Part shown: piece by piece, positions 17,552 through 30,917 of the stretch
Position numbering within the stretch: position 1 is the stretch's first letter
Layout of the letters: each line of letters begins with the position of its first letter
Assembly (NCBI GenBank): GCA_963798795.1
Contig: CAWCUZ010000001.1
Coordinates: forward strand, 992,001 to 1,056,000
Origin: CAWCUZ01 sp963798795
GTDB taxonomy: Bacteria; Acidobacteriota; Vicinamibacteria; Vicinamibacterales; SCN-69-37
Reading direction: 5' to 3'
Length of the DNA: 64,000 nt
The notes under the pieces: generated by a model
The model's input: only the letters and a program-made list of their open reading frames with translations
Database searches by the model: none
What the model was told of the DNA's origin: nothing
Translations under genes and position numbers: made by a program

Positions 17552-20213
17552 CTACTGCAACGTCGCGAGCCAGATGTCGCCGGCGGTCCCCGTCTCGGTG
17601 TAGGTGATCCAGCGGCCGCCACCGGACAGCCCCACGCTGCGCCCGACATAGTAGCCACCGATGTCGATCAGCCGGTGCTGGCGTCCGTCGAGCGACGCGA
17701 TCGCGATGCCCCGGTTGTCCCTGAAGATGACGCGCGTGTCGTCCAGCCAGAGACCGAAGATGAAATTCGGCGCCCCGACCAGTTCAAGATACTTGCCGGT
17801 GCCGCGATCGTAGACATCCAGGTTGGTCCTGACACCGCTCGGCGCCATGTCGAGGCCCAGGATGCGGCCTGTGCGCGACCACGACAGGGGCCAGAACTGA
17901 CCGCCCGGCATCTGGTACTCGGTCGCCTTCTGCTCGCCGGGGGCCGTCGCCGGCACCACGAACCAGTGTCCGGAGTCAATCGCCGACGAGGCGATCTGCC
18001 GGCCATCCGGAGACCACGCCGGCATGTTGACCCCGTCATGGTAGTGGCTCACCTGGCGGGCATCGCTGCCGTCGGGCCGGATCGTCCAGACCTGGTAATC
18101 CCCGCCCCGGTCCGAGTAGAACGCAATGGACGTTCCGTCGGGCGACCACACCGGCCCCCGGTCGCGGAATTCATCGTCGGTGAGCCGGCGATACTCGCTG
18201 CCGTCGGTGCGCGCCACGAACAGATCTTCCTGCGTGCCCGTCTCCATGAACGCGATCCACTGGCCGTCGGGCGACAGTTCGTGGTCCCGCATCGGCCGTG
18301 TGCTCCGGCGCAACGGCTCGGCCGGCCCGGTCAGCGTTTCGGAGTCGGGATCGAAGGGCACGCGATAGAGCGTGGACCGCCAGTCGAGGCTGGCGTAGGC
18401 CATGTGCCGCCCGTCCCGGCTGAAGCTGAACCCGCCGCTCCAGAGTGACGGGGTCGTCAGGGGTTCAGGTTCGCCGCGCACGTCGCCGGTGGACTCGTCG
18501 ATGGCGACGCGCCACAGATTCATCGTGCCGCCACGGCTGCTCGAGAAATACAGATATCGCCCGTCGGGCGACCAGACCGGATTCCAGTCCAGCGGCGCAT
18601 CGTCGGTCACGCTGCGCCCGCCGGCGTCGATCTCCGAGCCATCGGCCGCGATCGTCCACAGGTCGCGCTGCCCGCTGTCGCCGCGCAATCCCCAGAACGC
18701 GATCCGGTACCCGTGGGGCGACCATGCCGGCTGCAGCGCCCGATCGGTCCTGGAGATCTCGCGGCGCGCGCCGGTCGCGACGTCGATGACGCTGAGTCCC
18801 CGCGCGCTGGACCCGATGTCGGTCGGAAATGCGAACTGCGAGGGCGACACCACGATCGACGCGCCATCAGGCGACCAGGACGGGCCGAACCCGAAGTCGC
18901 TGAGGCGCGTCACCGACTCGCCCGTCGCGGTCATCACGAAGATGCCGCCGCTGTCGCGACCCGACCGGAACGCAATACGTTCGCCGTCCGGTGAAAAGGC
19001 GGGGGCCTCGTCCGGTTCCGGCGAGTTCATCGTCAGCAACACCGGCCGCCGACTGCCGACCCGGAGCAGATACAGATCACCCGCCGACTCATAGACGATG
19101 GTCTGCCCGTCCGGAGACAGCGTGGGCGTGGTCTCGACACCCGGGGCGTCGGTGATCTGCTCGAAGGACATGATGGCGGGCGCGCCTGGGGCCGATGACG
19201 GCGCGGGTGCCATCCGTCCGACCGCAAACGCAAGGGCGGCCACGGCGGCCGCAGCAATCCACGGCAGCAGGTTGCGCCTGGCCCGTGGACCGCCGGCATC
19301 GGCCTTCACCGCCGCCCGGCCGCTCGCCGCCTGCGCGCCCGACAGCGACTGCAGCGCGAACGACAGGTCGCGCGCCGACTGGAAGCGCTCGTCGGGCTGC
19401 TTCTCGAGGCAGTGGCGGATCACCTGGTCGAGGGCCGGCGGCACCCGCGCGTCCGCAGCCGGTACCTCGGCCACGTCCTCCCGCAGGATCGCCGTCATCG
19501 TTTCGGCCGCGGTCTCGCGCTGGAACGCGCGCCGGCCCGTCAGCATCTCGAACAGCACGCAACCCAGCGCAAAGATGTCCGTCCGCGCGTCGGCCGCATC
19601 GCCGCGCACCTGCTCCGGCGCCATGTAGCCGACGGTCCCCATCACCGTGCCCGGGTCGGTGGCGAGCTGCGTGGCGGCGGCGCCACCGGGCGGACTCATC
19701 GCGGTCTCGTCGCCGGCCCCTGGCGGCGTCGGAGCCACGGTCTTCGCCAGCCCGAAGTCGAGGATCTTGACCTGTCCGTCCGACGTGATGAAGACGTTCT
19801 CGGGCTTCAGAATCCCGGTGGACGATCTGCCGCCCGTGCGCCGCCGCCAGGCCCCGCGCGATGTCGGATGCGATCTGAATCGCCTTCTTCGCGGGCAGTG
19901 CACCGCCGGCCAGGCGTTCGCGCAGCGTCTGGCCCTCGAGCCGCTCGGTCACCGCGTAGGCGATGCCGTTGTCGGTGCCGAAGTCGTGAATGGCGAGGAT
20001 GTTCGGGTGCGACAGCGCGGCCACCGCCTTGGCTTCGCGCTCGAATCGCGCGAGGGCTTCCGCGTCCGCCGCCAGGTGCGGCGGCAGCACCTTGATGGCC
20101 ACCTCGCGGTCGAGGCGCGTGTCGCGGGCGGCGTAGACCTCGCCCATGCCCCCCGCGCCCAGCTTCTGTTGAATCAGGTAGGGGCCCACCCGCGCCGCCG
20201 GCTCGAGACTCAT
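17552..20213 (-). CDS. Ser/Thr protein kinase with WD40/TolB-like beta-propeller (one frameshift near 19817)
   Basis: Start ATG at 20213: VGPYLIQQKLGAGGMGEVYA, then VAIKVLPPHLAADAEAL. The frame breaks inside the catalytic loop. HGRQIVHRD is followed by SEAR in one frame, while LKPENVFITSDGQVKILDFG continues in the other. One extra T in CACCGGGATTCTGAAG explains it, since GAT-CTG-AAG would restore HRDLK. The rest is intact: GTVGYMAPEQVRGD, a membrane helix near residue 310 (LPWIAAAAVAALAFAVG) and propeller repeats (LSPDGQTIVYESA, WSPDGTSIAFYSD) to the stop. The loop and DFG region carries no palindromic insert. The FKBP gene lies 12 bp upstream on the same strand. Confidence 0.88.
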
Positions 20214-20225
20214 CGGCAGACCGGC

Positions 20226-20654
20226 TCAGACGACTTCGACCAGTTCGAGCTCGAAGGTGAGGGGCTTGCCGGCGAGCTCGTGGTTCGCGTCAATCGTCAC
20301 CGTTGCGTCCGTCACCTCGACCACTTTGACGGGCAGCTGCCGCCCGCCGTCCTGCTTGACGGCCAGCCGGGTGCCCACCTCGACGTCGAAATCGGGCGGC
20401 AGCTTCTCGCGGGGAACCACGGCGGTCATGTCGTCCCGGCGTGGACCGTAGGCCTGCTCGGGCGGAATGATGGCCGATTTGGATTCGCCTGGCGCCATGC
20501 CCGTGACCGCCGCCTCGAACCCCGGAATCACCTCTCCCTTGCCGATCGTGAACTCGAGTGGCTCGCGCCTGGCCGACGAGTCGAAGACCGAACCGTCTTC
20601 GAGAGTTCCCGTGTAGTGCACGCGGACCGTATCGCCTGATCTCGCTCTGGTCAT
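20226..20654 (-). CDS. FKBP-type peptidyl-prolyl cis-trans isomerase (SlyD-like)
   Basis: A 142-aa cytoplasmic FKBP-fold isomerase that catalyses X-Pro bond rotation. The FKBP core is clear: VRVHYTGTLEDGSVFDSSA, then FTIGKGEVIPGFEAAVTGM, and PPEQAYGPRR. A flap (IF) domain of about 70 residues interrupts it, as in SlyD (PVKVVEVTDATVTIDANHEL). SlyD's His-rich metal-binding tail is absent. A Shine-Dalgarno (GGGAGATGAC) precedes the ATG at 20654. It is the first gene of a two-gene unit with the downstream kinase. Confidence 0.93.
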   Translation of the reverse strand: MTRARSGDTVRVHYTGTLEDGSVFDSSARREPLEFTIGKGEVIPGFEAAVTGMAPGESKSAIIPPEQAYGPRRDDMTAVVPREKLPPDFDVEVGTRLAVKQDGGRQLPVKVVEVTDATVTIDANHELAGKPLTFELELVEVV

Positions 20655-21036
20655 GTCATCTCCCTCTCGGACCCGCGCTCACGCGGTCCGGTTGATGGGT
20701 TGCCCTCCTTGGCGGGGTGTGTTCACAGAATACCACCCGCGGCGCAACCGCCGCTGTCTCGGCTCGCATTGGCCGCTCATCATGGACGGATGGAAATGCG
20801 CCCGGCGGCCTCAACCAGGATTCTCGGCATCTCCGGAAGCCTGTGGGAAGCACTCGCGCCGGGACGTTTCTGGCCAACACCGCGCGGCCGGGCGGGGACT
20901 GACCGGCCGCGCGAAGCCACGGCATGAGCTGGCGGCCGCGATCCTCCTATAATCGGCAGCGTCCCGTGCCACTCCCCGCCGGTTCCCGCCCCGGTCCCTG
21001 CTCAGTGGTCAGCCTCATCGGCGATCGTGCCGGGGC
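20655..21036. other. Intergenic region between divergent FKBP and kinase genes, with a -10 box
   Basis: About 380 bp without a convincing gene; short open frames here lack codon bias or family features. It must hold promoters in both directions. A perfect TATAAT occurs at 20948-20953 facing the kinase at 21037. On the other strand a TATTCT lies near 20727-20732 facing the FKBP gene. No terminator or RNA fold is evident. Confidence 0.5.
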
Positions 21037-23800
<2,764 letters not shown>

Positions 23801-23871
23801 GGGAACGGCTTCGAGCGCCGGGCGGAGCCTCCGCTGCGGCGGTGATGCGCGACGACAGACGAGTGGTCTCC

Positions 23872-26322
23872 ATGCGATACGCACCTCACCTGCTTCGCCG
23901 AATCCGACACGACGCCGGCTATGCACTCACCTTCACCGCCACGATCGCGCTGGGCATCGGCGCGGCGACGTCGATCTTCTCGGCCGTGGACGGCGTGCTG
24001 CTGCGGCAGCTGCCATACAGGAACGCGGAGCGACTCGTGGCCCTCGAGCAGGTGGAGGGCGAAACGACCGGAGAGTCCGCGCAGTTCTCGTTTCAGGAAC
24101 TCGCCGACTACCGTGCGCGTTCGCGGACCGTCGACCGATTCATCCCCTACGGGTCGTGGACCTACACACTGAACGGCGCCGGCGATCCCATCAGGGCACC
24201 GGCCGCGATGGTGACGTCCGCGTTCTTCGACACGCTGGGCCTGCACGCCCAGCTCGGCCGGGCGTTCTCCCCCGACGACGACGCAGCCGCCGCGGCGCCG
24301 GCAGTCGTGCTGACCGACGGCTTCTGGCGTCGCGCCTTCGGGGCCAATCGGGCGATCGTCGGGCGTACGGTCCAGCTATCGAGCGTGCAAACCAGCACGC
24401 CATCCGTCGTGACCGCGACGATCGTCGGCGTGCTGGCGGCCGTGCCCGACTACGCCGGTGCCGGCCGAACCGAGCTGTACGCGAACTATGCGGCCAATCC
24501 TTACTACACAAACCTGTCAACGGCGGGCCAGCGAGATCAACGCGTGCTCGACCTCTACGCGCGCCTGAGGTCAGAACCTGGCGTGTCGCTGGCCGCTGCT
24601 CGGGCCGAACTCGAGGGCATCGCCGCATCGCTGCGGGCGTCGCACCCGTCGGACTACCCGGCGTCGCGCGGCCTGGCTCTCCGCGTCACACCGTGGCGGG
24701 ACGTCCTGGTTCGTGATGCGCGAATGACGCTGCTGCTGTTGCTGAGCACCGTGATTCTCGTGCTTGCCGTGGCGTTCCTCAATGCCGGCAACCTGTTCCT
24801 GACGTCCCTGCTTCGTCGCCATCGCGAACTGGCGGTCCGGCGGGCGCTTGGGGCATCCACGTGGAGGCTCCGGCGCGATCTCATCGTCGAGCACGTCGCA
24901 CTGGCGGTCGGCGGCTCGCTGGCCGGGCTCGCCCTCGCGCGCCTGGCCCTCACGTTCGTGACCGGCTACACCGCGTTGCTGACGGCAAGGTCGTCCGAGA
25001 TTGCGGTCAATGGCACCGTGTTCGGCGTCGCGCTCGCCGCCGGGTTGGGCGGAACCGTCGTGCTGGGCGTCATGGCTCCCCTCCCGAATGTGGGCGATGG
25101 GCGGGGACTCGCCGGTGGAGCCGTCAGGGGATCGACGCCTGGCGCGCGCCACCGCGGCGGGCAGCGCGCGCTCGTCGCCGCCCAGGTGGCGCTGTCGTTC
25201 GTCCTGCTCGTCGGTGCCGGCCTGCTGGTACGCAGCCTGGTCAATGTCTGGCGCGTCAATCTCGGTTTCGATCCGTCAGGCGTCGTTGTCGTCGATGCAC
25301 CGAGTGAGACGCGAGTGGACCGCGAACGCAATCGCGCGTTCTTCGACGACGTCGCGGCCCGAGTGCGGGCGCTTCCAGGAGTGGACGCGGTCGCGACCGC
25401 GACGACGTCGCCGCTCGACCTCAGTGAGAGCCTGTTCTTCCGGCTCCAGACGGACCCGGCGCGAGCGGACGTGCCAGGTGCACCGCTGCGGTTCGCCGCG
25501 ATTGGCGAGGACTACTTCGAGCTGTTGCGGATCCCGATCCTCGCGGGTCGCGCGTTCTCCGCCGCCGATACCGCCAATGCGGAACGCAGCGTGGTCATCA
25601 ACGGGCGCCTCGCCGAGCTGGCGTTTCCAGGAACCTCCCCAATCGGCCGCCGGATCTCGTGGGCGCTCGGTCGTGGAGCGTTTCCACCCGCGAGCATCGT
25701 CGTCGGCGTGGCCGGCGACGTTCACGCGGCAGGTCCTCGGGCGCCGGTTCAAGCCACGGTGTACCAACCCGCCTCGCAGGTCTCGACGGCGTCAACGCTG
25801 CTGATCCGCGCGGACGATCCGGCGAGGGCGGCGCGGGAAGCGGTGAGCCTGATCCATCAGCGGGATGCGTCCAGGCTGGTGACGCGGGTTCAGACACTTG
25901 CGGACGCGCTGTCGGAACGAAACCGCGTGCCCACCTTGAATGCGTCACTCTTCGGAGGATTCGCCGTACTCGCGCTTGCGCTGGCGGTCGTCGGCGTCGG
26001 CGGCGCCTGTCTGCTGTCTGTTCGCGCCCGGTCGCGGGAACTGGGCCTTCGCATGGCGCTCGGCTCCAGCCGGGGACGGATCTTCGGCAGCGTGCTCGGC
26101 GACGCCCTGGCCGTCGCGGCCGTGGGGATCGTGTGCGGCGCCGGACTGGCGCTGGCGTTCGCGCGATCGCTCGGTGGTCTCCTGTTCCGGGTCGCGCCGC
26201 TGGATGGGATGACGTTCACGGCGACGTCCGTTCTCCTCCTCGTCGTCGTCGCGGCCTCCGCATGGCTTCCGGCGAGACAGGCCGCGTCGATCGATCCAGC
26301 GGAAGTTCTGCGGAGCGAATGA
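23872..26322 (+). CDS. ADOP-type ABC permease
   Basis: An 816-aa duplicated permease, intact. The N-terminus MRYAPHLLRRIRHDAGYALT leads into the first helix (ATIALGIGAATSIFSAVDG). A MacB core (GFWRRAFGANRAIVGRTVQL), an FtsX block (RHRELAVRRALGASTWRLRR), a second core and a final FtsX block (RSRELGLRMALGSSRGRIFG) follow, ending DPAEVLRSE. An in-frame ATG at 23845 would add nine residues; 23872 fits other ADOP N-termini better. It follows the kinase gene by 71 bp. Its stop is immediately followed by the remains of a kinase gene that has lost its first half, so a rearrangement joined these two. Confidence 0.88.
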   Translation: MRYAPHLLRRIRHDAGYALTFTATIALGIGAATSIFSAVDGVLLRQLPYRNAERLVALEQVEGETTGESAQFSFQELADYRARSRTVDRFIPYGSWTYTLNGAGDPIRAPAAMVTSAFFDTLGLHAQLGRAFSPDDDAAAAAPAVVLTDGFWRRAFGANRAIVGRTVQLSSVQTSTPSVVTATIVGVLAAVPDYAGAGRTELYANYAANPYYTNLSTAGQRDQRVLDLYARLRSEPGVSLAAARAELEGIAASLRASHPSDYPASRGLALRVTPWRDVLVRDARMTLLLLLSTVILVLAVAFLNAGNLFLTSLLRRHRELAVRRALGASTWRLRRDLIVEHVALAVGGSLAGLALARLALTFVTGYTALLTARSSEIAVNGTVFGVALAAGLGGTVVLGVMAPLPNVGDGRGLAGGAVRGSTPGARHRGGQRALVAAQVALSFVLLVGAGLLVRSLVNVWRVNLGFDPSGVVVVDAPSETRVDRERNRAFFDDVAARVRALPGVDAVATATTSPLDLSESLFFRLQTDPARADVPGAPLRFAAIGEDYFELLRIPILAGRAFSAADTANAERSVVINGRLAELAFPGTSPIGRRISWALGRGAFPPASIVVGVAGDVHAAGPRAPVQATVYQPASQVSTASTLLIRADDPARAAREAVSLIHQRDASRLVTRVQTLADALSERNRVPTLNASLFGGFAVLALALAVVGVGGACLLSVRARSRELGLRMALGSSRGRIFGSVLGDALAVAAVGIVCGAGLALAFARSLGGLLFRVAPLDGMTFTATSVLLLVVVAASAWLPARQAASIDPAEVLRSE

Positions 26323-28947
26323 CGGGAGCAGGCGCGCGGCGAAGCGCTCGACGCGCGGACCGATCTGTTCTCGTTCGGCCTGGCGCTCTACGAAATGGCG
26401 ACCGGCCAGGCGGCGTTTTCGGGCAAGACGTCGGCCGTGATTTTCGACGCCATCCTGCACCGGGCGCCGACCGCGCCCGTCCGGCTCAATCCGGCTGTGC
26501 CGGCCGAGCTGGAGCGCATCATCAACAAGGCGCTCGAGAAGGACCGCGAGACCCGCTACCAGCACGCTGCCGACCTGCGCGCGGACCTGAAACGGCTGCG
26601 ACGGGAGCTGGACTCGGGGCGGACCGAGGCGACCTCGGCGGTCCCGGCGGCGCGGCCGCGGCGCCGGTCCGCGCCGAAGGCCCGCAAGCCCGCATCGGCA
26701 GCGAAGCCGCGCGACCGGAGCGATGCCACCCAGCGGGCGTCGAAGGCGGCGCCCAAGTCCGGACGTCAGAAGACGGCGGCATCCACACCCACGACGCCCG
26801 CCACCAGCTCGCGGCGCTGGCTGTGGCCGGCGGTGGGCGCCGTGGCGCTCCTCGCCACCGTCGCCACCTCGTTCTATGTGCTCGGCCGCCGCGGCCGGGG
26901 CGAGCCCGTCGGCATCGGCGCAGGCGGTCGTCCCGCCGTCGCCGTCCTGCCGTTCGACAATCCTGGTGGCTCGGCTGAGACGGCGTGGCTCACCAACGGC
27001 GTGCCGAACATGCTCGTCACCGGCCTGGGTGAGACGCCGGGGCTGGATGTGTTGAGCAATCAGCGCATCGCGGAAGTGCTGAAGGACCTGGGCCAGGGCT
27101 CGGGCCCGGTCGACAAGAGCCGGGTACTCGACGTCGGTCGTCGGGCCGGCGCAGGTGCGCTCGTTGTCGGCTCGGTGTTCAAGTCTGGCACCGCGTTCCG
27201 GGTCGATGTGCAGATTGAGGACGTCGCGACGGGCAAGCTGCTCGGCGCCAGGAGCGTCGAGGGCGCCAGCATCTTTCCGCTGGCCGATGAGCTGACGAAC
27301 AGCATCCGACAGGCACTCAATCTCTCACCCGCCGCCGCCGCGCCTGCCATTGCCGACGTGACGACCAGCTCGCCCGAGGCCTATCGCTTGTACCTGGACG
27401 GCTTGCAGGCGCTCGGCAACGTCCGGAATGACGACGCGCAGGCGAGCTTCGAGAAAGCCGTTCACCTCGACCCTGGGTTTGCGTCCGCCTACTTCTACCT
27501 GCTGACACTCGCACCGGGCAATGTCGCAGCCGACGAGTATCGGAATCAGATCCGGGCGCACCTGGATCGTCTGCCCGACCGGCTCAAGCTCGGCCTGCAG
27601 GCGGGCGACGCCCTTCGGGCCGGCGACCTGCAGAAGGGGCGACGCTGTTCGAACAGCAGGTCGCGAAATATCCCGACAGCCAGGACGCCTACCTGGCCCT
27701 CGCCAACCTCTATCATCAGTTGCATCGCGACGACGACGGCGTCGCACTCATGGCGCGCTCGGTCAAAGCGCTACCCAATGCCGGGCCGCTTTACAACGTG
27801 TACGGGTACTTGTGCCTGTGGAGCGGTCGCTACCCGGAAGCCGTGGAACAGTTCCAGCACTACGCTCGCCTGGATCCGAAGGAGGCCAACCCGCGGGACA
27901 GCCTCGCCGAGGCCTACTTGATCGTCGGCCAGCCGGACAAGGCGCTCGAGAATTACGCCAAGGCGCTCGAGGTCGATCCGACGTTCATCGCCTCCCACCA
28001 TGGGCGTGCCTGGGCCTACGGCATGGAAGGCCAGTACGATAACGCCCTTGCTGAAGAGGCCGCGTTTGCCGCGGCTGCCCGAAAGGCCAATCGGCCCGTC
28101 ACGGTCCAGGCACATGTGGACGAGGCCATGCTGCTCTCGCGGGTCGGGCGCTATCGCGAGGCGGAAGCCCCACTGGCCGAAGCTCGGGCCGACGCACTCG
28201 AGAACGGAGACGACGTCAGCGCCGCGGCCTCCGAATTCCTCACCGCCCCGTTTGCGATCGAGCGAGGCGAGCTTGCCCGCGGGCTCGAGTTGCTGGATCG
28301 TGTGCGACCGGAGGTGCCCAAGCTGCGGAGTGCCGCCGCCCGTGGCGCCTTCACCAGGTACCTTCGGGTCCTGACGGTCCTCGCCCAGGCCAGACTGGGC
28401 AAGCTCGATGCGGCTCGCAGCGTCCTGGGTGAGCTGGACAAGGCCTGCGATCGGACCGATCCCGCGCAGAACTGGGCGTGCGGCGGGGCTGACGGCGAAG
28501 TGGCCCCTCGCGGCCGGCGATCTGAACGCAGCCCAGGCGGCGTTTGTGGCGGCCGCGCCGGCCGGCAAGATGCCGTTCAATCGCAGCGACGCCGCGACTT
28601 CGTTCGTCGACAACGATTCACCCTGGCGCGATGGCTTGGCGCGCGTCAAGGTCGCGCGCGGCGACCTGGCCGTCGCCATCCAGATCTACCGGTCGCTGCT
28701 CACGCCGGACATCGGCAGCAAGTTCACGTCCATCCTCGAGCCGCGCGACGTGCTGGCGCTGGCGCGCCTGCTCGACACGTCGGGCGACACGGCCGGCGCG
28801 CGCGACCATTACCGCCGCTTCCTCGACCTCTGGAAGCACGCCGACCCCGGCCAGCCCGAGCTGGTCGAGGCGCGCCGGAAGTCCGGACAGGAACCCGAGC
28901 CTGGCGACCCCGAGCCGATCGGCGGGAGGCGCGCGGCTATTCGATGA
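26323..28947 (+). pseudogene. 5'-truncated Ser/Thr kinase with TolB/FlgO-like domain and TPR repeats (two further frameshifts)
   Basis: The frame opens directly after the permease stop with REQARGEALDARTDLFSFG, which is kinase subdomain VIII-IX (normally MSPEQARG...DLFSFG). Glycine loop, catalytic Lys, HRD and DFG are absent. The remaining C-lobe (ILHRAPTAPVRLNPAVPAEL), basic linker, membrane helix (WPAVGAVALLATVATSFYVL), the VAVLPFDNPGGSAETAWL domain and TPRs follow. The frame breaks near 27637 (resuming as TLFEQQVAKYPDSQDAYLAL) and near 28485 (resuming as AKWPLAAGDLNAAQAAF). The nearest ATG is 26395. It cannot be an active kinase. It resembles the intact TPR kinase at 10432-13485. Confidence 0.85.
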
Positions 28948-29776
28948 CGCTATGCGAGTACCGGATGCCGGCCGCCATGCGGCGCAGGTAGACCACGCCG
29001 CGGACCTGCGAGCCGTCCGCCGTGCCGGCAATCGAGAGCTCGACCCACTCGCCCCGCGTGCGGCCCGCCGTGATCTGGAGCCCGGTCATCTCGAACACGG
29101 AGTCGTGAGCCACGAGCGTCGGCCAGAACGCGTTGGGGTCCTTGGTCGTCCGCAACGCGTAGTTGTCGGGCGAGAAGCACGTGCTCATGGCCGTCTCGTC
29201 GTTCTTCGCGACCAGCGCGCGGCAGGCCTGAAGCGCCCTGGCCTCCGCGCCGGCAGCCGCATTCGCCAGCGGCGTGATGCCAGCCAGCACGTTCAGCGGC
29301 ACGTCGAGCGTCAGGTCGAATCCCATGCCCTTGCCGGCATCGTAACTGCCGGCCGCCACCTTCACCGTTCCGCGCACGTGCCCCGCCTCGATGCGGAGCT
29401 TGGCGCCGTCGGAGACGGCCGGTTCCATGCAGAAGGCGCAGCTGGTGGTTCCACCGAAATCGTAGGTGCTGCCGTGATAGTCGCCGTTCTTGTCGAGGAA
29501 CAGATCGACGAACGCGGCGGTGCCTCGTTGGGCATCCAACTCGAATGGCACGTCGATGACCGTGTCGAGCGCCTTCCGATCGAGGACGTGGTCGGACAGG
29601 CGGATGCCGAGCACTGGATCGCCGAACGGACTCACGGCGTCGAACGTGAACGCGTCCACGACCTTCAGCGATTTGCCGCGATTGGTGATGACGCCTGTCG
29701 CCGGTCCGGCCGCAAATGTCGTGACGGTGGCGATGACGGCAATCGGGCCGAGGAGGAGCCGCGCGTGGGTTGTCAT
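28937..29776 (-). CDS. Uncharacterised secreted protein
   Basis: A 279-aa protein with a signal peptide (MTTHARLLLGPIAVIATVTT, cleaving near FAAGPATG). Mature features are FDAVSPFGDPVLGIRLSDHV, a CAFC pair (TTSCAFCMEPAV), a Cys in QACRALVAKN and MSTCFSP, and a C-terminal strand GVVYLRRMAAGIRYSHSVIE. No family is recognised. The four cysteines in an exported protein suggest disulfides. It overlaps the 3' end of the truncated kinase by 11 bp, convergently. Confidence 0.7.
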   Translation of the reverse strand: MTTHARLLLGPIAVIATVTTFAAGPATGVITNRGKSLKVVDAFTFDAVSPFGDPVLGIRLSDHVLDRKALDTVIDVPFELDAQRGTAAFVDLFLDKNGDYHGSTYDFGGTTSCAFCMEPAVSDGAKLRIEAGHVRGTVKVAAGSYDAGKGMGFDLTLDVPLNVLAGITPLANAAAGAEARALQACRALVAKNDETAMSTCFSPDNYALRTTKDPNAFWPTLVAHDSVFEMTGLQITAGRTRGEWVELSIAGTADGSQVRGVVYLRRMAAGIRYSHSVIE

Positions 29777-29864
29777 GGCCGCGATACTACCATTTGCGCG
29801 GGCGCCACGCCGGCAGCCGTCGGCGCGCGGCCGACCGGCCGAAGCGAGTCGGAAGACTTCGGAT

Positions 29865-29984
29865 GCAAGGATTCAGGGATTCAAAGATTCAAGCCAGACC
29901 GCCCGCCCTACCCGCTCTCAGCCGCTCACGTCACGGGGGGCACTGACCGAATGCTTGAATCCTTGAATCTTTGAATTCTTGAAC
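29865..29984. repeat. Inverted pair of GATTCAAG/CTTGAATC short-repeat arms
   Basis: The left arm (29865-29894) is GATTCAGG/GATTCAAA/GATTCAAG. The right arm (29953-29984) is CTTGAATC/CTTGAATC/TTTGAATT. The arms are reverse complements with a 58-nt spacer and could form a long imperfect stem. Located between the secreted protein and the beta-lactamase remnant. No coding potential is seen. Confidence 0.75.
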
Positions 29985-30026
29985 GCCCAGGCGTGACCCG
30001 GCGTGAGCTTTGTGATACAAAGCTAA

Positions 30027-30917
30027 CCGTGCCGAAGCCACGCATCCCGCAAGGTCCTCACCTCCGCCGGCATCGGCCTGCTGCTGGATCAGGGGCGCCT
30101 CAATCTCGACGCCGACCTCGAGACGTACATGCCCGCATTCCCTTCCAAACGGTGGCCGATGACGCTGCGCCAGGTGATGGCGCACACGGCGGGCATCGGG
30201 ACCGACGCCGGCGACGAGGGGCCGCTGTCGGAGCACTGCGAGACGACCGTCGAAGGGCTGCGGCTCTTCCAGGGCCAGCCACTGCTGTTCGAACCGGGGA
30301 CCCGCTACCGGTATTCGAACTACGGCTGGATCCTGGTGAGTGCGGCGGTCGAACGGGCCGCGGGCGAGCCGTTCCTCGGCTTCATGCGGACGCGCGTGTT
30401 CGAGCCGCTGGGCATGGACGCCACGATGGCTGACTCCCCCACGCAGTCGATCCCGGATCGGGCGACCTACTACTTCCCCAGGTTCGCGGCCGATCCGCGC
30501 TATGGCCTGCAGCCGCCGCGCGATCACGACGTCGACTATTCCTGCTTCGCCGGATCGGGCGCCTTGATTTCCACGCCCGCCGACCTGGTGCGCTTCGGCC
30601 TCGCCGTTCAGAGCGGCAGGCTGCTCCGACCGGAAACGGTCACGTTGCTCCAGACCTCGCAGCGCCTGGCGTCCGGAGAGGAGACGGGGTACGGCCTCGG
30701 CTGGGACCTGGAGAGCGTCGACCTCGCGGATCAGCAGACGCGCCTCGTCGGCCACGACGGCGAGTGGATGGGCGGAATGGTGGTCTCGCTCATCATCTTC
30801 CCCACCCGGGGCATCGTCGTCGCCGTCGCGTCGAACACCGCGTGGGCGGACACGTTCTCACTTGGGGTGAGCATCGCGCAGGCGTTCGCACAGCCTGGAA
30901 CGGGAGCGACACCGTGA
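30027..30917 (+). pseudogene. Beta-lactamase family serine hydrolase, 5'-truncated
   Basis: The frame opens after a TAA at 30024-30026 and gives ASRKVLTSAGIGLLLDQGRL, which aligns with the helix carrying the SxxK nucleophile. Signal peptide and N-terminal strands are missing, and the residue at the catalytic Ser position reads Ala. Downstream is well preserved: LRQVMAHTAGIGTDAGD, the YxN motif in YRYSNYGWIL, LGMDATMADSP and HDGEWMGGMVVSL. The only in-frame ATG is at 30129, past the nucleophile. It may still express a fold but not a serine enzyme of this class. Confidence 0.8.

Noticed and set aside
20656..20952. Small genes in the gap between the FKBP and kinase genes
   Set aside because: Several short open frames overlap on both strands, none with a ribosome site, codon bias or recognisable motif.
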